From Hydractinia symbiolongicarpus (Eukaryota; Cnidaria; Hydrozoa; Anthoathecata; Hydractiniidae), in the NCBI RefSeq assembly GCF_029227915.1, contig NC_079879.1, positions 9,054,001-9,118,000 on the forward strand: a stretch of DNA of 64,000 nt, written 5' to 3'. The number at the start of each line of letters is the position of its first letter. Position 1 is the first letter of the stretch. This document shows, piece by piece, positions 24,681 to 35,700 of the stretch. The notes beneath the pieces are model-generated. The model did not search any database. It was not told the origin of the DNA and saw only the letters and a program-made list of their open reading frames with translations. The position numbers and the translations under genes were made by a program.

Positions 24681-25985
24681 TTTTTACTCAGACAGCTTCA
24701 GGAAAAGTATTTAGGAAAGAGAAAGAATTTCTATTTTGCCTTTGTAGATTTAGAGAAAGCTTTTGATAGAGTGCCACGTAAAGTTATTTGGTGGGCTATG
24801 AGAAAATTAGGTGTGGATGAGTGGCTAGTTACGATGGTTCAGTCTATGTACAGCAATGCTAGAAGTCGTGTCAGGATTAACGATTCACTTAGTGATGAAT
24901 TTAGTGTAAATGTTGGTGTACATCAGGGTTCTGTACTTAGTCCTTTGTTGTTTATTCTAGTCTTAGAAGCGCTGTCGATGGAGTTCAGAACAGGTTGCCC
25001 ATGGGAGTTATTGTATGCAGATGATTTGGTTCTCATAGCAGAGTCGATGGAAGAATTAGTTGAAAAGTTTGAGAAGTGGAAGAAAGGACTAGAAGAGAAA
25101 GGGCTGAAGGTAAACACAGCAAAGTCTAAAGTCATGATAAGTAGCATTGCAGCCAAGTGTGACCCTGTAGTTGGAAAGTGGCCTTGTGGAGTTTGCAGGA
25201 AAGGGGTTGGTAGTAACTCAATTTTTTGTCAGACTTGCAAGCATTGGGTACATAAGAAGTGCAGTAGTATTAGTGGAAGGTTAAGAGGTGGCATACAGTT
25301 TGTATGCAAGCGTTGCAAAGGTGAGATTATAGAGAATGAAGTATTTCCAGCTTTAATGATGTACAACAGTGGCTCGTTAGAGATAGTTAAGAACTTCTGT
25401 TACTTAGGTGATATGTTGGGCAGTGAAGGGGGTGTTGGAAGAAGTGTTACTTGCAGGATAGGTTCTGCTTGGAAAAAGTTTAGAGAGTTACTTCCTTTAT
25501 TGACTAGCAGAGTCCTGTCAATTGAGGTAAAAGGTAGGTTGTATGAGGCCTGTGTAAGAAGTGTTATGTTGTACGGTAGTGAGACATGGGCAGTGAAGCA
25601 GGAAGATCTTGACCGTTTAGAAAGGAATGATATGAGAATGGTTAGGTGGATGTGTAATGCCAGTCTGAGAGACAGAAAGAGTTCAGATGAGCTAAGAAGC
25701 AGGCTAAGTCTCTGTAGAATTAAAGATGTTATCCAGATAAGAAGATTGAATTGGCTGGGGCACTTGGAAAGAATGGAGGAGGATAATTGGGTAAGAAAGT
25801 GTAGATACTTGATAGTTCCTGGGGCAAAGCCCAGAGGCAGACCGAGAAAAACTTGGCAGGAGGTTATAAGGACAGACTTGATAGAGAGGAAGTTGAGTTT
25901 AGATCTAACACAGTCTAGATCAGATTGGAAGAGGGTCATTAATATACCCCGTCCAACCCATGCTAGCATGGAAAACGGACGTTAA
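24681..25985 (+). CDS. LINE reverse transcriptase ORF, C-terminal 434 residues, with an internal PHD-like finger
   Basis: The frame is open from the truncation point to TAA at 25985; the first ATG is at 24771. Visible motifs in order: FAFVDLEKAFDRV (catalytic Asp of palm motif A), GVHQGSVLSPLLF (motif B), LLYADDLVLIAES (YADD active site, about 25011-25040) and FCYLGDML (thumb start). Between the YADD block and the thumb lies a Cys4-His-Cys3 module, WPCGVCRKG, FCQTCKHWVHKKC and CKRCKG (about 25180-25320), like a PHD zinc finger. After the thumb come SETWAVKQEDLDRL, RMVRWMCN and KPRGRPRKTW. Not a host gene. The endonuclease domain is absent through 5' truncation. Confidence 0.9.
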   Translation, partial: FLLRQLQEKYLGKRKNFYFAFVDLEKAFDRVPRKVIWWAMRKLGVDEWLVTMVQSMYSNARSRVRINDSLSDEFSVNVGVHQGSVLSPLLFILVLEALSMEFRTGCPWELLYADDLVLIAESMEELVEKFEKWKKGLEEKGLKVNTAKSKVMISSIAAKCDPVVGKWPCGVCRKGVGSNSIFCQTCKHWVHKKCSSISGRLRGGIQFVCKRCKGEIIENEVFPALMMYNSGSLEIVKNFCYLGDMLGSEGGVGRSVTCRIGSAWKKFRELLPLLTSRVLSIEVKGRLYEACVRSVMLYGSETWAVKQEDLDRLERNDMRMVRWMCNASLRDRKSSDELRSRLSLCRIKDVIQIRRLNWLGHLERMEEDNWVRKCRYLIVPGAKPRGRPRKTWQEVIRTDLIERKLSLDLTQSRSDWKRVINIPRPTHASMENGR

Positions 25986-26014
25986 GCCAAGAATGATGAT
26001 GAATGATGATGATG
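24681..26014 (+). mobile_element. LINE (non-LTR retrotransposon), 5'-truncated copy A
   Basis: The copy starts abruptly inside the reverse transcriptase coding region (compare 36371 in copy B) and ends with AAAACGGACGTTAAGCC plus a (GATGAT)n tail. Between copies A and B identity is high, so both are recent. The 5' truncation removes the endonuclease and the first RT motifs, so the copy cannot move by itself. It sits between two 0.5-kb direct duplicates. Confidence 0.93.
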
Positions 26015-26123
26015 GAAAATTTAAGAATAATGGTATATATAAAATATTTATAAAACTAAAGCTTTAAGTCCAATGTTTTTTTCTTGTTTTGTGGCCTAAA
26101 AAAGTTGCTAGAAGATGTCAAAA

Positions 26124-26645
26124 AAAGTTTAAATACCGTCTGTATATCCTTGAGGTCTAGAATACCTTATCTGTTAGACTTGTCATGTCTGTGATAATAT
26201 GAACAATTCACTTAACATGTGCATGAATTTGCCAAGTAAAGAAATAGAGATTCTAGAGATTATATCCTTTTTTTTCATATAATTAAATGCACTTGATTTT
26301 TGTTCACTTGTTCGAGTCGATTCACACTAAATGTTTTGCAAAAATCGCCATTTTTTAAATGTTGTTGTACTTATTCATTTTTAGTACTAGAGGTATAGTA
26401 CCTGGTCAACTGTGGTTAACTTGTGCATGCATTTAAAGAGTGTCACAAATTTGACTGTTATCAGCTGTTAAAAGATTGTGCTTGTAAGTTTGTTTTGTTG
26501 TTTTTAAGTGTTATAAGAAAAAGTTATAAATGTAAATTAAAAACATACAGTGTTCTCAAATTGTAACTGCTGTGCTTATGATGAAAACATTTTCCCGAAT
26601 ATGATTGCAATAAAAAAGATATGAAACTTTTCTGAAGCACAAGCT
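26124..26645 (+). repeat. Right copy of the 0.5-kb direct duplication
   Basis: Matches 23652-24190 (offset about 2.47 kb) with a few small indels and ends in the shared GATATGAAACTTTTCTGAAGC. The duplication includes no LINE sequence, so LINE arrival or a later rearrangement separated the copies. Confidence 0.9.
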
Positions 26646-26650
26646 GCTTT

Positions 26651-27806
26651 CTCTTTTTGTCATTTTTTCGGAGTATGGTAAACTCGGTTTGGCTACATGC
26701 AATAGCCTAAATAATGGAGGCCATCGTAAACTTTCTAAATAATCTAAAATTTGGATCCAAAATGTTGCTTTCTCCTTCTAAGTTATTAGTGGCCTTCAAT
26801 TTATTTTCGATTTTATTTTTTATTTTTATTACGTTTAACGTGACAAAAAATTGAATTTTTATCTTGACTCAGGACTGTTTTATATTTCACATAATTCAAT
26901 TCGAAATAAACAACTATTCTGACATTAAGAAAACCAAAAATTTCGGCAAAACCTCTAAAAATGGAATGGAATTTTACTGTTTTCTACTGAAGTTTCCATT
27001 TTGCCGTGAGTGTGAAAACGAGGCGGTGTTTTTTAACAAAGAGGCAAGCATTTTTTTGGATGAACGGAAATAGACAAAGATCGGTTGTTTACAACAGATT
27101 TTTAATAAAATGGGTAGAAATGAACAGTACAACTGTACAATCGCATGAATGAAGGATGTGACAGATAAAGGACATATTTCTTTCACGAGAAGTTATACTT
27201 GACTAGCTGACTAGTTCGAAATACTATTACTTCTCCTTGATGTCGGCAAAATTAGGTTTCTTTATTTTTTATTTTAAAAAGAGAGACTGGTATTTTCACT
27301 TTAATATGATAAAGCTTTCAAGAGCTAAGACAATGTAAGCATTGCTGCAAAATTTATTTTCAGTATAGATTCACTTTCAATTTTATCGTCTGTGGTTCTT
27401 GTTTATGCTAAAATTGTCTTGCCTTTTTTAGATTGATTAAACTTTAGAGGGAAGATCACTAAAATCACACTACGAGTACTCTCTACTTGGTTATCTGGAC
27501 GATATACGCAGCTTGCAAATAAATATTGATTTTTATCTCGCATATCGTTCAAAACTTACTCACAGTTAACATGTAATTGGAGAACTGCAAACAGAGCTGT
27601 AAATATAAATTTATAAAAACAACTTTGTTTTCTTTTTACCTGGCGTTAGTATAACTCCTGCTAGATGTTACTACTGATTTACCGGCAAATAACTTACAGC
27701 AAAAATCGTCTATTGAGACCCAAAAAGTGCTACAAAATCTAAAAGGTAAAAACATTCGCGAAACAAAGTTTTGCGATTTCTCAATGTCTAGCCTTAATCG
27801 CCAAAG
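26651..27806. other. Non-coding stretch
   Basis: Only short, unconvincing ORFs; no splice-linked coding blocks or repeats recognised. Confidence 0.5.
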
Positions 27807-27809
27807 TTA

Positions 27810-28201
27810 AGCTGGGGCGACACGAGGTACTTTTTTTAAGCACATGTAATACAACATGATGTGTTGCACGCGTATGAAAAAGTTCCATCAAATCTTATTA
27901 TCCAAAACTGTGTTGCAACACATCTAAAAAGTACCTGAGGACAAAAAAAAGGTTGCTGCAACACGGGGGACAAAATGAATTCACTCTATTTTTGTTGCAC
28001 AAATTTTGGGCTAGCAACAATTATTTGAAACGTTTTATTATGCCACCCTCTGCAATTACAAGAAGATATATTTAACGACAGACAACTTTTACATAGTACA
28101 TTTTTCTGCCAGGAGTCTTTTATTACGTTTCCAGATTCATCTTTTCGATCAACAAAGTCAGTCGCATGGAGTGAAACAAGTCCCTTCGTGTCGCCCTAGT
28201 T
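27810..28201. mobile_element. 392-bp MITE, PIF/Harbinger-like
   Basis: Terminal inverted repeats AGCTGGGGCGACACGAGG (left) and the complement of CCTTCGTGTCGCCCTAGTT (right), flanked by a TTA target-site duplication (27807-27809 and 28202-28204). A 3-bp TWA duplication is typical of PIF/Harbinger. The interior is AT-rich and has no transposase. Confidence 0.8.
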
Positions 28202-28204
28202 TTA

Positions 28205-29126
28205 GACTCCGCGAAGAGTTAGATTTCTATAAATCGCGGATTATTATTCTCGCGAAATATTTGTTTTAACTTCACTTGCCTTTGTCTTGACAATATGTGA
28301 AATAAGTTCATTATTTCGTTGTACCGATGTTCGCGAAAAATCTGAAATCAACCAGGCGAACGAAAGTTTTTACTTTTCAAGTAAATTATTTAGAATCATA
28401 GGAAGGCAGTTTCAAAATTCGTCCCAAGTGGACGCTTAGGCGCTTTTCTCCTTTTAGGATTTAAGAGTGTCGTTTTGGATGAATTTTCATATCGACTTCT
28501 TTATACATGTTAATCTACGACTCTTGCCTTAGAGAAAATGAATGCAGTATTTGCTTATGGTTTTCGCATTTTATAAACAAAGACGGGTAATCGCCCTCTT
28601 GTATTTCAGATATTACCTTTTTCTTCAACTCATTTTCCTGTAAATTCGCAAGAATAAACACTGGATTTTGGTTCATTAGCAAAGTTTCAAAAAAAACGTA
28701 GATAAAACTATCGTGTGCTTGGCCTGAAAAGGATATTTAAAAAGGCACCCTATTGTTCGCCTAAGCAAACAAAATCAAACTCCAATTCTCGTAAATGTTA
28801 TCCTCCACTCTAAGCTACACAGTGAGGATGAAGTTGAACCTCTTATGTGTCTATACTTTTTGGCGACCAGGATCTCTTACACACAAAGAAATTACGAATA
28901 AAACCAAAGAATTTTTTTCGTCACTAATCTAAATTATCTAAATATATGCAAATATTTGCTAATTCATTATTTAATATTTTATCGCTAATTTAAGAATTAT
29001 ATATACAACATTTGTAAGAGAACTAAAAAGCTACGATCCTTTACATTTTATTTTCAATCAAGCAAAAGTGACACAAAAGCTGCAAATGATTTTTCTACAA
29101 AAAGTTTTGAGTGAGATTCTTTTGTA
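28205..29126. other. Non-coding stretch with many TCGCGAA-like words
   Basis: Several short TCGCGAA-like strings are scattered here and again at 29400-29560, suggesting old repeat debris. No gene recognised. Confidence 0.4.
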
Positions 29127-29240
29127 CAGTGAGCCTTCGATATAACATACATCTCGATTTCACGAACTAAATGCTGCTCCTTTTTCTTATTTTACGAGGT
29201 TTTTTTTTACTTGGGGCTTTGATATGTCTGAAGTTCACTG
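29127..29240. mobile_element. 114-bp Tc1/mariner-pogo-type MITE
   Basis: Ends CAGTGAGCCTTCGATATAAC and, inverted, CAGTGAACTTCAGACATATC, with TA dinucleotides on both sides. The CAGT start, TA flanks and 'TTCGATATAAC' word are usual for pogo/Tigger-like elements. The arms are imperfect, so the copy is old. Confidence 0.6.
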
Positions 29241-29667
29241 TAAAATTAACACAAAAACAATTTACCTTTGGCGGGTTAATTTTTGAGTAGATAAAACTTC
29301 GTGGGCAACAGTTTTAGATTTCTCACATATTTTGCGGATGGCCAAATGTTGAATAATCCATTTTCTTAACTTTCTACATTCTTACGAAGAAATCACATAA
29401 AACCAACTTATCGTTATTCAATCTGCTAAAACAGATTTTTCGCGCGAATTTAGTACAGCAAATTTAGCAGATTCGATTTCGTAAAAACAGTTGAATTCGC
29501 GCAAAATTAATACATGCGAAAACTAACCCACCTAACTAAAACGTTTAATAAATCGGCGGCAAAAAAATAGGGTAAAATTCTTCAAAGAAGAATGATGAAG
29601 AATAGTTACCCTACCATAGCTTACAAAACTAGTGAACCACTGCGAAAGGCTCTTATCTTTAAATTTT

Positions 29668-29673
29668 TTTATT
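29668..29673 (-). promoter_or_regulatory. Polyadenylation signal for the ENTPD gene
   Basis: AATAAA on the minus strand, about 50 bases past the ENTPD stop codon. Confidence 0.5.
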
Positions 29674-29723
29674 TTTTTGTCTAAAAACATTAAAAAAATG
29701 CTATAAATATTTCTTTCTCATTT

Positions 29724-32700
29724 TTAATTGACCAGTTTATATTTGTACTTCGTATTTTTTTCCAGCCTTTTCTTTAGCAAGCAAAGTGTCAGCATAGCCA
29801 ACCCAACAAGCGTGATCACACTACAAACAGTCAAAATGCTGATGAATTCTTGTGCACTTAAACGATATGTTGGAGCTTCGGTAGGAATTGCGTTCGTTGC
29901 ATTCACCATGAAACCTAACGACCAGCTCACTTCTGTACCGTTGATCTAAATATGAAAATATTTTAGAATGTACTCAGAGAGAAGTGTTATTCAAAACATG
30001 CCAACAGCTCGACATATGCTTTAAATTCTCAAAAATCCATTTCAGCAAGAGCCCTGCCAATATACAAATTTCATTTTAATACACTACCAGAAAAAAGAAT
30101 GCTTACGTTTCTTGCAATGTGAACACGATCTGAATCAGGTTTGAAATGCAAACCAGTTGTTAGAAGTTCGTATGAATACAAAGCATTGAAACAGTAACTG
30201 CGAAGAAACTTCTTCTCAACCTTTCCTCCTGTTTGGTTCACCACCTGTGAGGGACACAAAAAAAGATTTGGTGAATAACATAATATACAGATTAAATTTG
30301 TGTTAGCAACTTTTATTTCTTATCTTTATTACACTAGTCGTTAGCCCGTGGAAAAATCCACGGGTTCGCCGTCCTTTTTATACCGCATCGTGTGCGTCTC
30401 GCTACTTGTGCAGCTACCATTTCGCGTGACAGAAAGACAGACAGACAAACAAACGGACAGACGTATATGGGTAATATAATATAGATAAAACTTTCTTCCA
30501 AGCATAAACTAAATTATTATTATTTGCTACGGTTGTGTGTTTTCAGGTTTGTCCTTTCGCAAAATAAATTCTACGCTCTTTTTGCAGAAAATATCAGTTC
30601 GCAAAATTCTACACAAATCCACTACACAACCAAATCGACGTAAAAACCTATTTTCTTGGAGTAGGTGAGTTTTTTGCAACTCCCCACACACATCTCTCTC
30701 ATCTCACTGAAAATTTGGCTCTGCGCTAAGCCTACAAAAAAACCCTAGATCAATATATGAAGAACACAGTGTATTATTTAAATAGTTACGGAAAATTACT
30801 CGTAAACACGAGCCATTGTAATAAGAGGAAATTAGTCTGTAAAATATGCTATTATCTGGGAAGGCCGTGGCACGAATAATATAAGCACTGCTAATTAGAC
30901 AACAAATGATATTATTCTTACCTCCTGCCAACCCTTTCTACAGAAAGCTTCACCCCGATCTCTCAGATCCAAAATGGGTTCTCCTTCAGAAACGTTCAAA
31001 AAGGTTCCGATGTGCCCAAAGCCACTGTACGCCTAACATAGAAAAAAACACAAGAGTTTACAAGTACGACCGATTTCACATCTATCACTTACAAGTTGAC
31101 ACAAATCAGCATGCATGTCAGCTCTACTGTATAAAAATTCTTTCAAAAATCCTGGTTTCATATATTAACACATTGCAAGATACTTCACAGAACAATACAA
31201 ACTTATTTCAGATCAGTTTGAAAGGGAAATTAAATGAGGAAACGTTTGAAGCCTTACCATGAAGTTATGGCCTTCAATAGGTGGCTGGTACACACCATCA
31301 AACGTACAATTCGAGTATTGACAGTCTGTTTTGTTAAATAATCTCTGCACAACATCCGTGCACTCTTTAGGAGACCCAGAACCAATGAAGGTGAACTTTG
31401 TTTTATTACTCATGGGAAATATCACAGACTTTGGTTTAATGCTGCATGGTGCTAACCATAACGCGGCTGGAGTGACAGATTCGTTGTATCCATTTAACCA
31501 ACAAGGGTTGGAAATGTTCTTTGTATAGTTGCTTCTCTATGATAATATAATTGGTTAGATTAAGAGGAAAAGTAAAACTACTATTCATCAAAAAGAAATC
31601 AGTTCTCTGCAAGCAGTGTGAAGAAGCTATACCAAGGGTAATTAGTTTTTCATTATAATTGACTTTTATTGACAATAACTTAAAAATGTAAGGAGACCTT
31701 ATTATAAAACCACGATTCGTTGAAGTCATTTATCCAGGAGCAGGTCATATATAGGCGCTCATTGAATGTTAAGGTAATGACGTTATTTCAGGTTTGTTTA
31801 CTTTAAATTTTACCCGTTGAAATTATTTTATACCTGCACGATGCACGGGAAGGGGCAAAAAAACAAAAACTAATTCTACAAAAAACAACCCTAATCTCCC
31901 ATAGTTACCTCTACAAGATCTGCCAGTACTTTTCTTTGTGCTTCTTTCAAACCGTAACATAGATAACTGTGTGTATACAAGGTGTAATTAACTCCATACA
32001 ATATGAAATCTGAAGTGTAATTTTCTGGTATGGATGATGCATTGTCAGGAACAAAAGCTACTTCCATAGATGCTCCACCCATGTCTAATGCACCAATCAG
32101 TTTTGTGTTGTTTTTTGCAGGCTAAAAAATGCAACAACGTCAGTGGGGTTATATTTCTCTCAGGATCTACTGATAAAATACTTAATACGTAGATAGGAAA
32201 AGATATTAGAAAAAAGAAGGAAGGGATTTTTGTCGAAAAACAAACGCAAGTTTTATGGAGAACAGTCTCTTGCAAAAATTAGTTACACTTCGGATAAATT
32301 TTAAGTGCGAAATTAGAACAAATGTGTTAAATACGTGATGTACTTACTTCTTACTGCAAATAACAAAAACAAAAAAAAAAATGATCTTAATATCTTTTAA
32401 ATATTTTATGCAAACAGAATTTCTTCAAAATAGGGTTTCTGGTATTAAAAGTTTCAACATAAAAGTAACATAGTAATATTACTATTTCCGAAAGGTTATA
32501 CGAAACTCAGACTTACCACTTTATTACTTAAAGAAGAATTTAACAAATTTGCTGTGATCCAACCAAACGAGGCTTCTTCTTTCCCATCAAGTACTCTGAC
32601 ACGATTCTTAGTTTGACGAAATTTGAAACTATTTAAAGCATGCCGAATTGATTCCATAATTTTATCGCATGTGGAACGGCTTCTTTCACTAAAAAAAAAA

Positions 32701-35700
32701 AAAAAGAAATCACTGACTATTGCATTGCTCCTAAATTAATATATACTACAAAAGTGGGGCAAACAATATATCTTAATCTTTTTAAATGCTATTAAAATTT
32801 GGCATTTGCAATTTCTGTGATAAAGGGAATTAATTTTTGTGGGAACTAATTTTCCGGAAATTAACAAAAACTTGTAGAATTTTGCAAAAAATTAATTCGC
32901 ATACACATTAATTTGTAATTGCAATTGCTGTAGAATGCTGACACAGCAAAAAGAAAACTGTTGTTATTTGTGTACATTTTTTATGTATATTCATTTTTAA
33001 CGTGCACTTGACCATAACAAATTTATTTGACATTTATGCATTATCTATATTATCATAGCCTTATACCACTGACACGCAAAATGGTAACCACAGTATCAAG
33101 AGATGTGAAATGCAGTAAATAAAGGACCGGAGAACCTGTTGGATTTACACATACGCCACCGAAATTAACAGACATTGCACGATTTTATAGTTCAGCGACG
33201 GACACAAAAAAAATATATGACTAACCTTGAGAGATAAAAAGGACTGGAGAACCTAGTTTTTTTCATGGGCTACTAACGAGCAATTTTTAATTTCTTTATT
33301 GCTTTTTTTTTAATTTTTGCACTATTTTATTTTTAAATGAAATTGATATATAACAATTATAATTTGCTCAAACAAAGAATGCAGGATTGTGAATAAAAAA
33401 TCGCATTACCATAGAAGTCTCATGCCAGCTGTTGCACCAACATAAATTCCTGTTTTCTTAACATCCTTATGAGGCATAGATTTTAAAACAATCTTTTCAA
33501 TGCATTTTCTAATCATGTCACCAGCCTTGTCAGGATCTTTTTCAAAACTAGATATTCCAGAATCTACAAAGAAGAAATTTACACAATGAGTCATTTATCG
33601 TCTTTTTTCGTATTTTTGAAATATTTATTATTTCATTATTATGATTCTGAATATTTATACAGGATAAAGCCACTTCAATGTTGGAAACACTTATTAATGT
33701 GGGTCCAGTGTTCTGAATGTATATATTAGGTATACACCAACTAGCCTACCTAATTTCCCTCACATTGCATGGGTTGACCCGTAGCTGTGGTAAAGACATT
33801 TGCTAAACATGCCTGTGCTGTGGACCGAACCACGGACCTTGTGATTACGAAGTGAACACCATAACCACAAGACCATGTGCCACTTTCCTTCCTAATATAA
33901 TTATTAGCTAGCTGAAAGTTAAAATAATTATTTTGTATGTGGTTTTGATTTTTCATTATTTCATATAATTTTAACTCTTGACACAAGTGGTGAGTGTTCA
34001 ACCAACATCATCTTTAGTTTGAATAAACTCATGCAAAACAGAAACAAACCTGCACATTTCTCAAATGTAATCTGCTCAGTGTGCGCAGTACCATGATCTT
34101 TATATTGGCTCGGCCATCTGTAGACAGTAACATCTGTATGAGATGACCCAGCATCAAATATCACACCATACTAAAACACATAATACAGGCAAGTTTAAAA
34201 AGAAAATAACAAATACAAGCTCCTGCAATATAGCAATTCCAAAACATATATAATAAGTAGCTGTTATCTCCGTAATATTTCAGAGATAAATGAGAGTTAG
34301 TTTATGCATATTTTCAGCCCCAACCCCTAACCTCTAAATAAATTTTGTAAGATGGATATGCTCTTCCAAGCTAAGTGGGGGAAAATCGATGTGCTAGCTG
34401 AGAAATACACTGGGCATCACAAACAACAATGATGCTCTTCGCTACAACAGGCTTAGATGGTTTGGCCACCTAGAACGCAAGGGAGACGATATGTGGGAAA
34501 AGAATAGAATACGAGATACCTGGAACAAACAGTAAAGGTAGTCAAAAGAAAAAATGGATACATTGCATAAAAAAAGACTTTGCCTGTTTAAATTTGGAAA
34601 AAGGAGCGGCTCAAAATAGAGAAAGGTGGAGAAATCTGACTTGAAAGACCTGTCAACAAGCAAGAAAATCAGTAAATTATCTTACATGATGTCTGTACTG
34701 TAATACTTTTTGTTCCAAGACAAAACATGTGACTGTCACCCCAGCTATGCCAATCAACAGAAGTAGCAAAGCAACAATACCAATAGTTAGTCTTTTACTA
34801 CATTTGCAACCAGCTGGTTCTACAAAGACAATACAATAACAGTTTGAAGTAAATAAAACCTAAAATTGAATTTACAATAAAAAATCATTTAATTAAAGAA
34901 AATACTAAGTTTAATTAATGTTGCAGATATTGGTGTGTATAGATATAATTGATTGTAAAAGAAAACATCCACAACATGTTTTATACTGTCAGTCTAGGCC
35001 TTGTCTTGAGAATTTCTAGATACTCTTCACCGTCAGGAATAATTACGATCTAGAACTGAAGGAGAGTTTATTATTCCATAGGGATAAACCCGCTCTAAAT
35101 AGAAATATTGCATGTTCCGTTATTCCTAATTGCTGATTAATATGTTGTACGATAATTGTATCATACGATCGTAATGTTTAAATAATCTTACGAAATAGTA
35201 TTTGTAAACGACTTGATAATGGTTGTATACGGTCAAAACATCGTCAATATTTTATACTTGATAAAACTGGTGATGTTTTTTTTTTACACTCAATACTAAG
35301 TCTACCTAGAAAAACACTCAAGGGAACTAAATGATGTTGGACTTATATTATAGACCTTAAAAAGTTGTTTAAAGTTGGTTTTTAAAAAGCTCTTTTTGTT
35401 CTCAAAATATTCACATTTAAAGAATTCAGATTTAATTATGTTGCATAAATTTTGATGTCATATTTAAGTAATAGCAAATTTTGACATTTTCTGTCATCAA
35501 TAATTTTAGACCTGTTAAGGGATGGTCTTTTAAACTTTATCAATGTATACATATTTTAAAGGTGAATTGATTAAAATATTTTTTTTGCCAAAACGACACT
35601 TGGTGGTGGAATAATGAGGTTGACCAGTGTATAAAGGAAAAGAGGAAACTTTGGAAAGAGTGGAAGTCAGGTGGTAGTAAAAATATTTACTTAGAAGCTA

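Noticed and set aside
25400-25969. 189-codon minus-strand ORF (also at 37086-37655)
   Set aside because: It is the reverse complement of the LINE reverse transcriptase ORF in both copies; the sense strand has the RT motifs and the antisense has none.
33814-33883. tRNA gene
   Set aside because: A and B boxes are present, but the arms do not pair well as an acceptor stem and a SINE body follows, so it is called a SINE head.
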